A stretch of 64,000 bases of DNA from assembly GCA_018806985.1 (NCBI GenBank), contig JADANN010000170.1:929001-993000 (forward strand). Reading direction: 5' to 3'. Each line of letters starts with the position of its first letter. Positions within the stretch are counted from its first letter, which is position 1. The notes under the pieces are model-generated. The model was not told the origin of the DNA. It saw only the letters and a program-made list of their open reading frames with translations, and did no database searches. The stretch comes from Angiostrongylus vasorum. Its lineage: Eukaryota; Nematoda; Chromadorea; Rhabditida; Metastrongylidae. The position numbers were made by a program, and so were the translations under genes. Below are positions 35,001 to 44,274 of this stretch, piece by piece.

Positions 35001-38000
35001 TCCTTAATAAATTTATTACCTTGGTAGTTTGAAAAGACTACATTTCTATGCCCGTAGAGAAACGTACTCTGAAGGTGCAGGTAAGGAACATGGTATGAAT
35101 ATTGTGTTGACTTTGTATGTATGTCGTCAACCATTATTAGCCTGCACTCAGCATCCACAAAGACTCCTAAATGGAGATCTTAAAGAACTTTTGAAGTTGT
35201 GTGTTTGTTGTGATCGGCATATAGTTGTTTTTATTAAGAAGAATTGTAATCGATGCTAAATATCGTATTCTTTATGGTATGCTGGACAGATTGTAGATTT
35301 TTTTGTGATCGGAGATTTTAGGCATACGGAATTACGGCTACCAGAGCTTTACGCACCTGGGATATGTAGGATGTTATGGTAATTGAATATTGTCACTAAA
35401 CTCGCTCTATCGTAGATGCTGGAAATTTATTATTGTAAAAAAATGAAGGCGTGTTTCTGATACGAGCTAACAATCACCATCTGGTAATGAAGAGTGTTCG
35501 ACAGGGGCGAGTCGACGAGAGCAGTTCACTCGCCAGTGTTCGATCCCTTTCAACACTCACTGGATTTCGGAGAAAAGCGAAAAGTCAAAACCCATTGTGG
35601 GACACACATGACGCACCAGAAGACTGTGGTGATGTAGGTGGTCGTCCAACGGCTACATCATATGTGGTGAAAAGTTAGCGATGTCATAAGTACGCCTCTG
35701 ATTGCTCCCACTTAGGCAGGTGTCTGAGCATGCTGGATTGGTGCTGGTTTCCGAATAGTGTATCAGAGTGTGGTTTAAGAATGTTGTGTAGAGAAACTGT
35801 GTTGTGCTTACAACACTTCTTATTCCTATGTTTTCCTTTTCTTTTTACAGTTCTTTCCTCAGTAGTATTCGCTAACAATGTTATGGCTTAACTTGGTTTT
35901 TCCTTACTTAGGAGTTGTCTTGCTTTTGTTCATTCTTTCGTTTTTTGTGTGCGCGCATTAGAGATGCATGTCACCCCTCTTTTCATACTATTCAGTAGAG
36001 TTCTAGAGCAATCATTAGAACGACTTCTACTGTGGTCGATGTGATAGTCGTTCAAGCATCATGATTTCTAGCCGCCTTGTCGAACTACGTTAGCACATCT
36101 CTTGGTAATCTGTCTACGTTCACGCGGCGATCTCTTAAAAGACTGAGGGGTTTTTAATCCCTTTTCTGGTTAAAGAAGAAAAGCAATGTTAACTTCGTGG
36201 GAAAAAAGTATGAGGAGAGGTGTACTGTTTTTTTCCATACAGCTGTTATGTGGTGTAAGCTGTTTCTTCCCATTAAGTTTCTTTACAATTTCACCTGGAT
36301 GAAACCATTTTATTTAGGGGGCGTGGCAAGTTTCAAACCCGGCACACGAATTCAGCATTTGAGAAAGTAGGTTGTTTGGATCTTTTTGGTTAGATGGTTT
36401 TTTTTTCATAGTTTTGCCTTCTTTTTATACCTTATGTTCTTTTGTTTCACTAAGAAAAGAGAATGAAATTCTCGGGGTTGATCAATCCCTGAGGGATGCG
36501 CCATGCATTCGACTTCATTAGGCATCGATGGAGGTGAGTGAATGCATATCTGGCCTTTACAATGATTCCGCAGTGGCCTACCGATGTATCGAGCCAGTGC
36601 TGCGATTCTCGCAGACAAGTCTGGTACACAATTTGCCGACCCCGGAGGGTTGGAGGGCTTGGTGAGCAACGCCGTGGGGATCGATCCCATGTGTGTGTGT
36701 CGCAGGACGCCTCGACACTGCTCCACACGTGCCCCAGTTTCACTATAAGTAGTAATATTTCAACTTCGTGGCGCGTATAGCGCAATGAGAGTTCGGAGCC
36801 GCGCTGCAATACACATGGGATCGATCCCGCGCCCCAGGCCCACCAAGCCTTTCATCCCTTCGGGGCTGACAAATTGCTACTAGACTTGTCTGGGAGGATA
36901 GCACCACTGGCTTGATACATCGCTAGGCCACTGCGACTCCTTATAAAGTCCAGATATGCATTCAGTCACCTCTAACGATGTTTAATGAAGTGGAATGCAT
37001 GGCGCATTCCTCGGAAATTGATCAACGTCCAGAGCTTTATTTTTTTTGTCACCTTCATTCCGCGGCCATAATTGGTGTTCATTATTAACAAAATTGTTTC
37101 GGAATTCCCGTTTACCTTTCAGTCTTCCCTGACCTTCGTGTGATTTTGGTGAACTCGAAAGTTGAGAGGAATACATCACGGATGGTGCAAACTGTTAAAG
37201 AAAGGCTGAAAAAGGTAATCTGCTCGTCCATTGTTCTTCTGTTTTTTAAGCTCTGAATAAGTAGTGAAGTGTTATGCTAGTTTGCCATATGTGGCTCTTT
37301 CAGTATTACTGGCTGAAAACTTTCTATTTTCATTGGGTTAAATGAATGAAACACAAGCATATGTAACAGTTCCTATGAGATACTAGTCACTTTCTGTCTC
37401 GTTCGTCGTGGGCTTTTCACATTGAGTCCTATAACCCTTAAGTGCTTTCATACCGGCCATGGTGTGAAAACTAACTTTTCTACGAGTCGCTCTATTCAAA
37501 TCTCATAGAAGCACAGAGGACTCATTTTTGAAAGAAATATTGGTGTACTTTGTATGACGATGTATAAGAGATAAACTGCCCTTCGTTAACCAGTTCGCTC
37601 AGTACTCACAGGGAATGCATGCCATTCAAAACCTTGTGGCTTTTGGCGTACTTGTCTTTGAAGGATGCAAGAGGCCATATTTTGTCTTTGCAAATCACTA
37701 TACTGATTAAATCCACATTCACTGCTTAAGCGCATTCATAAATGGGGCGTAAATATAGCGAGACATCTTCATAAGTTTGTCTAAAATGACGAGCTTTGTC
37801 CTTATTTCCTTATTTAGGAAAAAAATGTAACCCTACAATGACTTTCTTAGATGTATATGATCGTACCACACGATCATATTAATATGAGGAGCACCTTGTT
37901 CCAGTTCCCTGAAGTGGTGGAAGGAATTTTTACGTCAATTGATGCAATCTCCCGAGAGGCTGCAAAGATTTTGCATCGACCGCCAGAGGAGAATGGGGAA

Positions 38001-39861
38001 ACGTTGGATAAGTTGGAGAATGGCGGACACGGAACGTCCATTCCGGAGAACGATCACCACTCACTCCAGGTATCGTCTGACTCTGAAAATTTCTTGCTGT
38101 TTTGTATCATCCTCGTTGTTAAACTTACGTTTTCGGGCATTTGAACAACATCGTTCGTTTTTGTATAGTAACCATTCTAATGCTCATACAGAAGTCTTTC
38201 CGTAGTTTTTTAAAAGGAATTCTGACGCTTTACGCTTAGTGGTTCCACAGTTTTTGTCCAAAATGAGACAGTTGAAGCAAGAATTTCGCTGTGAATTTCT
38301 CTTATTCGAGCTACAACTGAAGGTTAACTGCTAGATGTAACTAAATAAGGTCTAACGCGTCCACTTTCTTCCAACTAATGCGAATGACTTTAGGAAAAGG
38401 TTTTTCTACTTTATTTAAAAGACTCGTCTTCACGTCTACTGTGCTTATCCCAGCACTTCTCATATTCTTTCATATATCTTTACTCAAGAAATTTCGACAG
38501 CTGCCGTTATATCTATACATATAATTACAGTTGAACGTTTCCGATCCAAGCGCCTTTATTATTAGGCTAATCTCTCCGTCGTTCTCTCTCTTACTCGCTC
38601 TCCCTCATATCCCTCTCTGCCCCATTTGCTTGATTTCTGTCCGTTTTTCTATTTCTCTTTAACTCCAATAAGACCTTGTGCTTTAGGTTGTTGTGTTGTG
38701 ATGTGTGTTTGTTTCGTGTTTTTAGCCGACTCGTGGCGGTAGCGTGCATTCGTCAACGTTCTCCTCATACGTGGCTGGTGGCAAACGTGGCAGTTCAGTA
38801 TCTGCCGTTTCAGCGACGTCGGAAAAGGGGGAACTCGTCGACACGTTCAGTAAGCTTAACGTAAGTGTATATTCCATATGCAACGTCGTTTTTTGTCGTC
38901 AAGCTTTAATATTTCGTCGTGATGATGTGGTTTCTCGATTTGTCTCCTAAAAGCAGCGTCGCTATGAACCCGGAGTGCGTAGCCGGTCGTAATCGCGTAG
39001 GCTTAACTATGCTTTGCTGGAATCGGGACAATTTTTCGCCGTGCCCAACACAATGAAAAAAAATGAACTGCGTTTCCTAAGAAATTTTCGCAGACAAGCT
39101 GCTGTTGTTAGATTCAAGAACTGAAAAGTGTCTATTGGAAAAAAATTGGAACTGGTCTTTCTCTGGAACTGATCATCAGGCAGGCAGTACGCTTTGAATT
39201 GTGTTTGTGTTCTATGGGTGTGATGTGTGGCTTCGATGCAGAATAACATGTTTTTAACAGTTTTTTCTTCATAAAGCTCCCTTTCTTTTTATTCAGGATC
39301 TGTGTCGAATAAACAATCAACTGCTCATAGGATTGGGTGTTGGCCATCCGAAAATCGATCAGATTTGTACCACCCTCGCCAGATATGGTATCCATCCGAA
39401 GATGACTGGCGCTGGTGGTGGCGGTTCTGTGTTTGCATTTCTAAAACCAGGTCAGTGAACGAGCTTTATGTGACTTAACAATGAGCTTAGATGAGATTTC
39501 TCAGCAAGTGCGTATTTGAAGATGAGAGAAAAGGAAATACGAAAAAAGGAAGAGGATGTAGGTGTAGTTCGCCGAGATTTCGTGTTACCGACTCGGTTAC
39601 ATGAAAGCGTTACATTCCTGAAAAGAAGTAGCTAACGAAAAAACATGTCACTTTTTCTAAAATATTTATGAAGTTATGTATTCAGACACGCCGCAAACGT
39701 TATTGGACATGATCAGTAGCGAGTTGATAAAACTCGGTTACGAGGTTTGGCAACCGCCGTTGGGTGGCCCAGGTGTTATCGAGCACCAACAACGACCTGA
39801 CCTGTTCCAGACGCCAACATCGTCATCCACTTGCTCGACTCCCGCCTCTAAGCACAAATAG
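28953..39861 (+). CDS. mvk: Mevalonate kinase (GHMP kinase), 11 coding exons
   Basis: Phosphorylates mevalonate with ATP to 5-phosphomevalonate in the mevalonate pathway. Nematodes lack de novo sterol synthesis but keep this pathway for isoprenoids such as prenyl groups, dolichol and quinone side chains. Coding exons are 28953-29045, 29237-29541, 34079-34146, 34270-34340, 34414-34540, 36318-36366, 37123-37214, 37905-38069, 38726-38860, 39297-39450 and 39686-39861 (TAG stop). Diagnostic motifs, in order, are SAPGKIILFGEHAVVYGR (residues 14-31, ATP-site Lys18), GLGSSG at 151-156, the E204-SLIHGRASGLD215 segment carrying the expected catalytic Glu and Asp, and the C-terminal glycine loop KMTGAGGGGSVFAFLKP. 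The predicted length of about 475 aa exceeds the roughly 396 aa of human MVK, mainly through an insert in exons 8-9. All junctions are GT-AG. Every phase matches except exon 6 to exon 7, which is one base out. Identity is secure; that one junction is not. Confidence 0.97.
29237..29541 (+). CDS. mvk: MVK coding exon 2
   Basis: Begins after the acceptor ATATTAG in phase 0 with TAIAGSIDLRTYVSLF, matching the family strand after the first motif. It ends in phase 2 before the donor GTGTGA. The tail AILAFWYLLLGVAHRKR aligns to the human LAVLAFLYLYLSICRKQ helix. The intron that follows is about 4.5 kb. Confidence 0.94.
30478..30720 (-). mobile_element. HHR-A unit in MVK intron 2
   Basis: A - strand copy with hammerhead core at 30496-30537 and the family end TTAGCTAGCAC near 30710. 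It lies just left of PLE3. A + strand partner fragment lies at 32500-32605 on PLE3's other side, so PLE3 plus the SINE at 32303 may have landed inside an older HHR-A pair. Confidence 0.5.
30496..30537 (-). ncRNA. Hammerhead motif, HHR-A, in MVK intron 2
   Basis: CUGAGGA, stem II (GACGAAGGCGCC) and GAAA are present. The triplet is CUC and stem I is partial. MVK is on the opposite strand. Confidence 0.5.
30792..30836 (-). ncRNA. Hammerhead ribozyme motif, HHR-B
   Basis: Inverted counterpart of 32060-32108 in the left arm of PLE3. The core CUGAAGA, stem GGCG/CGCC, GAAA and GUC are all preserved. Confidence 0.72.
32060..32108 (+). ncRNA. Hammerhead ribozyme motif, HHR-B, best-preserved copy
   Basis: Box CUGAAGA at 32072-32078; stem II GGCG-AAAC-CGCC at 32080-32091; GAAA at 32092-32095; stem III reduced to A-U and C-G with no loop; predicted cleavage after GUC (32097-32099). 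Stem I pairs GGCU before the box with AGCU after the cleavage site. One extra A lies between the box and stem II. Hammerheads in PLEs are established; activity of this copy is inferred. Confidence 0.72.
32303..32497 (+). repeat. SINE-A copy, 3'-truncated, MVK intron 2
   Basis: Head GCGCGTGTGGCGCAGTGATC is intact. The sequence stops within the body, where an HHR-A fragment begins. Confidence 0.82.
32500..32605 (+). mobile_element. HHR-A unit fragment, + strand
   Basis: Hammerhead core and 3' end (CAATAAACATC then GTGCTAGCTTAATAA) only. It directly abuts the truncated 3' end of the SINE-A copy at 32303-32497. Confidence 0.5.
32531..32571 (+). ncRNA. Hammerhead motif, HHR-A, box mutated
   Basis: Stem II GACG-AAUA-CGUC, GAAA and GUU are intact. 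The box reads CUUAGGA, where an inserted U or a G-to-U change destroys the canonical core. Confidence 0.5.
33609..33918 (+). repeat. SINE-A copy with split head, MVK intron 2
   Basis: The box A region is interrupted by about 28 extra bases (GTGCGTGTGGCATC...GTGCGTTAATTAATGG). Box B GATCGATCCC and the body are intact. Its 3' end lies 160 bases before MVK exon 3. Confidence 0.84.
34079..34146 (+). CDS. mvk: MVK coding exon 3 (GHMP motif GLGSS)
   Basis: Starts after ATTTTTAG with one base completing the Arg codon, then reads NLLAVKATVRFKLPSCVGLG and SS. It ends in phase 1 at donor GTGGGT. It carries the second GHMP motif, the phosphate-binding glycine/serine turn. Confidence 0.94.
34270..34340 (+). 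CDS. mvk: MVK coding exon 4
   Basis: Starts after TTTTTTAAG. Its first two bases complete a Gly codon, so the motif reads GLGSSG where most family members have GLGSSA. It continues AYCVCIATALLQTTGLIPSP and ends in phase 0 at donor GTGAGT. Confidence 0.94.
34414..34540 (+). CDS. mvk: MVK coding exon 5 (catalytic Glu/Asp region)
   Basis: Starts after TTCACAG. It contains MIRKWATAAESLIHG and RASGLDAAV, equivalent to the human segment with Glu193 and Asp204. It ends in phase 1 at donor GTATGT. Confidence 0.95.
36318..36366 (+). CDS. mvk: MVK coding exon 6 (short, frame conflict at 3' end)
   Basis: A 49-base exon after TATTTAG. Joined to exon 5 it reads GGVASFKPGTRIQHLR, aligning with the human GGALRYHQG loop. 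The only good donor, GTAGGT at 36367, leaves phase 2, whereas exon 7 needs phase 1. A SINE-A insertion begins 92 bases downstream. Confidence 0.8.
36458..36736 (-). repeat. SINE-A copy, MVK intron 6, with probable TSD
   Basis: Complete - strand copy. GTTTCACTA lies on both sides (36444-36452 and 36736-36744). Head-to-head with the next copy. Confidence 0.87.
36769..37045 (+). repeat. SINE-A copy, MVK intron 6
   Basis: Complete + strand copy (head GGCGCGTATAGCGCAATG). It ends 78 bases before MVK exon 7. Together with the preceding copy it can fold into a roughly 270-bp stem in MVK pre-mRNA. Confidence 0.87.
37123..37214 (+). CDS. mvk: MVK coding exon 7
   Basis: Starts after the strong acceptor TTTACCTTTCAG. 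The homologous frame is TC then FPDLRVILVNSKVERNTSRM, matching human PALQILLTNTKVPRNTRAL. It ends in phase 0 with KERLKK at donor GTAATC. The entry phase disagrees by one base with exon 6. Confidence 0.92.
37905..38069 (+). CDS. mvk: MVK coding exon 8
   Basis: Starts after CTTGTTCCAG in phase 0 with FPEVVEGIFTSIDAISREAA, aligned to human FPEIVAPLLTSIDAISLE. The second half, from about HRPPEENGETL onward, is polar, has no counterpart in human MVK and begins the nematode-specific insert. The donor is GTATCG. Confidence 0.93.
38411..38472 (-). repeat. Repeat family C fragment in MVK intron 8
   Basis: Only the 3' ~60 bases of the family remain (GTCTTCACGTCTACTGTGC, CCCAGCACTTCTCA). Confidence 0.55.
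38726..38860 (+). CDS. mvk: MVK coding exon 9 (Ser/Gly-rich insert plus conserved helix)
   Basis: 135 bases, phase 0 at both ends, acceptor TTTTTAG and donor GTAAGT. The first 30 or so residues are Ser/Gly/Thr-rich with basic residues and are not conserved. The last residues, GELVDTFSKLN, correspond to human LEELIDMN. The exon therefore cannot be skipped without damaging the fold, although skipping it would preserve frame. Confidence 0.9.
39297..39450 (+). CDS. mvk: MVK coding exon 10 (GAGGGG motif)
   Basis: Starts after TTATTCAG. It reads DLCRINNQLLIGLGVGHPKI and ends with KMTGAGGGGSVFAFLKP, the third GHMP motif. It ends in phase 1 at donor GTCAGT. Confidence 0.96.
39686..39861 (+). CDS. 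mvk: MVK terminal coding exon 11
   Basis: Starts after GTATTCAG and completes an Asp codon. It reads TPQTLLDMISSELIKLGYEV, then a conserved GGPGV turn (human GAPGV), and ends in a Ser/Thr-rich tail SKHK and TAG. That tail is longer than the human C-terminus. Confidence 0.95.
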
Positions 39862-40830
39862 GAGATCACTTAAGCTATGTCCCTCATCTTCAGCTCATCC
39901 ATGCTCTGTATGTACACCCATTTTATAGCCATCTTCACATCGTCCTGCTCCCTGGTCTGTTATATTGGTTTTTCTTGGTCTAGTCGTTTTGCCCCACTAT
40001 GATGTGGCGACATGTCGGCAAGTTCCACCTTCGGTAACACCGAGCACTGCCGCTCGTGACGTAATTTCCATTGGTTTGTACGTTGCATAGTGGGCGAATT
40101 CAATTTATGTCTTCCAGGTTCCTCATGATTTTATTTCTTATTGTTGTATACACACATATTTATTTTTGGAGTGGTTTTCTCAGAGCGTCATCTTTTTTTT
40201 TCCTCTCTTTGGCAATATCACTAGTGGATTTATTGTAATTGTAGATTGTATTATCTCCTAATGAGAGAATTCGACCACAAGTATGCTTAAAGGTTAGCCT
40301 GGAAACCATTTCTTGATATTGTCGAGAGGCACCCCAACTATTTCGCAGTAACGGTTGCTTTTCTAGCGCGTCAAATCGCGTTTCCAGGTACACATAGAGA
40401 TCACTTCCGTCATGGTTTGCCTCGTTTTCGTTCCATTTTCAGAATCAATGTTCCATATATCGATTGGCACCGCTGATCGATCGATATTGCATCGATTTCC
40501 TTATGTCATTACCAGTTCGATATATTTCATGTGGTTATACCACATCTTGTGTTACTCGTCCATTACAAGTGATTGAGAAGAAGATTTGAATAGGTTGCAC
40601 ATTGTCCATTTGAATTTGTTGATACATTCTATTATACTGATTGATTGATTGAATCATATTTTCAATACTGAACGAGTCCATACTACTGAGAGAAATAGGA
40701 GAAGAGAGTTTCTAGTGCGATAGATCTATAGAGTAAGTTCTTTTTACTCGAAGTGTAAATTATATTACTAAATGATAATAAAGCGCTAATTATACATTAT
40801 TCATTGTAATAAAGACATTCTGTTTTTCTC
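39862..40830 (+). other. MVK 3' UTR candidate with poly(A) signals
   Basis: Non-coding, AT-rich sequence after the MVK stop. AATAAA hexamers lie at 40777-40782 and 40808-40813 and are the nearest good + strand signals, implying a 3' UTR near 0.95 kb. The - strand of 40160-40440 stays open for about 95 codons, but without convincing splice sites or family similarity. Confidence 0.4.
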
Positions 40831-41005
40831 TTCTATGTAAACTTATGTCGAAGGATAGGTTCACACCAAGATGACCATTGTACTATTCACAAAAGGAGTG
40901 GTTGACTTGCGATACGAATTTAGTTAAGAGGAAATTTCGTCCACATCTTTTGTTTCGTTTCATAAGAACACGTTGAGAATGAGAATGAGAAAAAAATGAG
41001 AATGT

Positions 41006-41265
41006 GAATACAACTCCTAAAATGCTGAGATATTTGCATAAACTCCGGACCGCAGGTGTCTGCGGTGGGGAACGAACGCGCTATTGTCCTTTCCGGGGAG
41101 TAACACGTTCACCACCACACCATGCGGGTCCTTCTCGTTTCGTCTCTCTCAGCTTGTTCTATCGATCTTTTTGCCATCAGCAATCACCCGTTAACGGGAT
41201 TGATCTGGGGATCCCAAATAGGCATCGAACCCAGTTAAGCTGAGGCTGTAGTTATAATCACAATA
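41006..41265 (-). repeat. SINE-B copy, long form
   Basis: Includes the extended 5' part (complement of CATCGAACCCAGTTAAGCTG), which itself carries a box B-like GGGTTCGATGCC upstream of the usual tRNA-like part. Confidence 0.82.
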
Positions 41266-41266
41266 T

Positions 41267-41443
41267 TAACTTTTTTATTTACTGCCTATTCTTTTTAACG
41301 GCAGGGTATGCTGCGAAATATAACTTCTATAATGCTGGGATATTTTCAAAACTGCGGTCCGGAGTTATCTCAGCATTATAGAAGTTATGTTTTGCAACAT
41401 ACCATGCCGTTAAAAAAGAATAGGCAGTAAGTAAAAAGGTTAA
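41267..41443. repeat. Palindrome built from SINE-B 3' tails
   Basis: Arms 41268-41343 and 41366-41442 are near-perfect complements (ACTGCCTATTCTTTTTAACG against its complement) around a loop containing the SINE-B GGTCCGGAGTT core. Adjacent to the SINE-B at 41006. Confidence 0.8.
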
Positions 41444-41483
41444 GGATGTGAATACAGTTTTAGGTACTTAAATTGTTGAGCAG

Positions 41484-41800
41484 GGGACGGATAACACAGT
41501 GGTAGTGATGTCCATCATCGCGAGCATGGTACTAGACCGGACTTGTCTGGGACAAAAGCGCTCTCTGCAATCCATTTAGTGACGCCCCAGCCCGGCTATC
41601 TCAGAACTCTAGGGAGAATTGCACGACCAGCATTCTACGGCATTCAAGATGAAATGGAAATCCTCAAGCAGCAATCGAAGCCACACGTAAATGTTGGAAG
41701 ATCTTCGTGGACGATGGATGCGAGGAAACGAATCGAATGTGATAAGTGCTGGGATCCACAAAGAAGACGTGAAGACGGGTCATGTAAAATAAAAATTTAG
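41484..41800 (+). repeat. Unclassified repeat family C, longest copy
   Basis: From 41580 it matches 11055-11258 in reverse (CAGCCCGGCTATCTCAGAAC, AAGCAGCAATCGAAG, AAGTGCTGGGATCCACA). A tRNA-like start GGATAACACAGTGGTAGTG at 41488 suggests a third SINE family. Confidence 0.55.
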
Positions 41801-41827
41801 AAAAATTGTTAAGCTTACACGAGTTTG

Positions 41828-42085
41828 ATAAATAGATTTATTTCGGTTAACGTTCCGACGTCTTCCTTTTCATCAAAGCCGATGATCCATGTCGGTGGTT
41901 CACAGTTGTTCGTGATCTCAATGTGGCGTCTTCGTTCTCCTACCGATACGGGATCCTCTTCAGTAACCACCACATGAATGAGCCATGCTCACCCGGCAGT
42001 ACTTCTTAATACAGGGCGGTGCTGTTAATATGATTACCTGTTGATAATAGTTTGTTCAATAAAAAAACTGAAACAGTTTCATGTC
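41828..42085 (-). mobile_element. HHR-A unit, single copy
   Basis: The - strand copy of the unit at 44415-44735. It keeps the terminal GTTTGATAAATAGATTTATT, the hammerhead region and the upstream CGAAGACGCCACATTGAG block. Non-coding. Confidence 0.6.
41842..41885 (-). ncRNA. Decayed hammerhead motif, HHR-A
   Basis: The box region reads UUGAUGA, stem II GGAAGACGUC is partly paired, GGAA replaces GAAA, and GUU then AACCG follow. Confidence 0.45.
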
Positions 42086-42205
42086 TCCTACAGACATCAC
42101 TTAGTAGCTAAAAAAATCATGATTAAAAAAGTATAGTTTAGTGTTAAAGTAAAATGGAGGTGTGTGCGCAAATGAAACGTTTTTAAACGTTACGTTTATA
42201 CTTAC

Positions 42206-42358
42206 TTGCTTAAGCCAGATAGCAAAGTCCACAGTTTCCTGAGGACTTCGTCCTTCTAAGAGACAAGGATCAAAGTGCTTTGATGTAAGGACCGATTCAG
42301 CAAATTTAGTAGCAATCCAATCAATACGACACAAGCAATTGTTACTGAGAAGGTTCAA
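42206..42358 (-). CDS. Unidentified internal coding exon candidate
   Basis: A 153-base segment open in phase 0, entered after acceptor AAATACCAG and left at an ideal donor GTAAGTATA. The encoded 51 residues have mixed composition and include CRIDWIATKFAESVLTSKHF and SPQETVDFAIWLKQ. I do not recognise the family. Flanking exons could not be assigned; the PLE-related unit at 41830-42080 would sit in the downstream intron. It lies convergent to MVK. Confidence 0.4.
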
Positions 42359-43059
42359 CTGGTATTTGTTCCGTAGTTTTTGTGCGTTTGAACAATATTC
42401 AGTGTTTATTATGTAAAGCTCACAGAATTACTGACTATAAGAGCAGAAGCTGGAAAACAGGTTGTAAATTTTAGATAAAAGATGAAGATATGATCGGTTA
42501 TTAGTCCATTTCATTGACAGATTTATTAATATTTTCATAGCTCCGATCAGTAGTCACGTTGGGCGAAGCCTCATACGTTGTCTGGTAAATCTGGTGCTGT
42601 CGTCTCTACCGTTTCCTGTATTGGTCCTCAACATTATATCTGCATTCATAGAAAAGAAACCTCTATGAAACTAGTTGATTTGATAATAAAACTAATGAGC
42701 CAAGAAGTAGAAGTGCAGTGAATCACAACGAGTTCAAGGTCACTGCAAATGTTCAGCGTCAAAATCATCGTTATTCTACATTTTAATAGAATCATTTCTT
42801 CTCGCCATGAAAGATTCTCTGTTTCAGTCTTTATTAGAGACACTGCGTCCACTAAAATTATCTCACAGGGCTTCTGCGAACATCTGCCGCTTACCATTCA
42901 CATGATGGGACTTTTTCCGTAAAATCGTGACTGTCCTTAAGGAGTACTTTTGAGCTTGGATGGTCTTGATGGCGTATCCCAAAAGCGGAATGTTAAGCAC
43001 AATTACTCATTATCTGGCAGATTTCTTGTATAGAACTTCAAACACTCAAAAGTTTCCAA

Positions 43060-43860
43060 GATCGGCTTTCTATTAACCTCGGCACTGGATTATAAATTCG
43101 TCGTTTTCTTTCTCAGCAATCGCGAGGTTGTTAAACAGCATACGTTCACTTCTATACAACAACACACAACACAATCGTAGCTGGCGTTTCAGCAGAATCG
43201 CCTTCTTCAGAGCCTGGAAGGGCACAGTGATTAATTTAGAATTTACTAAGAGCTGCTGATCAGCGTCGCATATAATTGACGACTGCACCTTCCCACATCA
43301 ACGATCAATGCGAAGGGGAAGGGGCCAGATTACGTGTGCTCTCGGGGCATTCCTCCCTTCTATTCATTGTAGGATTTTTGGCATTTATCCAAAAAGGCTC
43401 GAGGAGTTTGCGCGTTGGTGTTTTAGGATCTCGTGCGAGGATAGCGACTTTCATATCAAAAATCGTCTCCGCTATGCTTTTGTATCCTACACGTCCCTAG
43501 TGGCGTGCCTTGCCTTGCTTTTCGTTTACCATCCAGGTGTTCTTTTATGCGGATATACAAAGGTCTACCCGTTTAGCCAATATATTCATCTCCCCCAAAT
43601 ACTACAAGAGATCAGGGTATATCGTACGTGAACTCATGCAGTCACCGTCCTTGCCATAAGTGTAAATTACGCATTTCTGTGCTTCACATAGACGGTCGTA
43701 TAGGCGGTTACGAACTAACTGACGACGAAGAGTATTCGGTGGAATTTCAATTATCGCTACCGATTCCTCTAGATCTACCTTTCTTAAGCATCGCTTTATC
43801 GCTGCATTTAGCACACCCAAAAGTTTGTACATTCAGTGCAAGGCTAGACTGATCTGTATA
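43060..43860 (-). mobile_element. Penelope-like element 4, truncated
   Basis: On the - strand, an RT C-terminal frame at 43602-43832 includes SVAIIEIPPNTLRRQLVRNR. GIY-YIG remnants lie at about 43400-43620, HHR-B at 43174-43222, and the family terminus (GATCGGCTTTCTATTAACC) at about 43058. It is 5'-truncated and frame-broken. Confidence 0.8.
43174..43222 (-). ncRNA. Hammerhead ribozyme motif, HHR-B, in PLE4
   Basis: CUGAAGA, a weakened stem II (GGCGAUUCUGCU), GAAA and a GCC where GUC is expected, then AGCU for stem I. The triplet change suggests loss of cleavage. Confidence 0.55.
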
Positions 43861-43954
43861 CGTCACGGTTGTTCAAAGTTGTTATGACATCCGGTGCTTA
43901 CGAAACACTGTATTTAACTCAAAAGAATTCTCGAGGTATGAAAAGCGTAAAGGA

Positions 43955-44150
43955 TAACGCGTTCAGAGTTCATCATTTTCTTAAAGAGGCACCATGCATT
44001 CTGACTCCATTCGTAGGATAATAGACGTTAGTGAATGCATATCTGCGCTGTGTGACTTGCGATGTCATACAGGTGAATGAAGTTGATGCTGCCATCGTCC
44101 CAAACAAATCTGATAGCAATTTACCGAACCCGCATCTATGTAGGGGCTTT
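43955..44150 (-). repeat. SINE-A relic
   Basis: Diverged - strand copy. TGAATGCATATCTG and the AAATCTGATAGCAATTTACCG region are recognisable. The head is absent. Confidence 0.6.
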
Positions 44151-44230
44151 ATGAACTCAAGGCATGTTAAATAGTGAAGACATATATTCTCTCTTTGATA
44201 AAGCTTACATGAAGCTGATAAGCACCTTCT

Positions 44231-44274
44231 ATTCGGCTAACGTCTCGACGTTTTTGTCTTCATCAGAGCCGACT
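44231..44274 (-). ncRNA. Hammerhead ribozyme motif, HHR-A
   Basis: Stem I UCGGCU / AGCCGA (6 bp) is perfect. The box is CUGAUGA, stem II GACA/CGUC is partly paired, GAGA replaces GAAA, and the triplet is GUU. Confidence 0.6.

Noticed and set aside
36318..36329. Alternative donor at 36330 (GCA A|GTTTC) that would fix the MVK frame
   Set aside because: It deletes the SFKPGTRIQHLR segment expected from homology and is a poor donor; kept only as a possible explanation.
40160..40440. 95-codon - strand open frame antisense to the MVK 3' UTR
   Set aside because: No convincing splice sites and a poly(A)-like hexamer overlapping its stop; could be chance.
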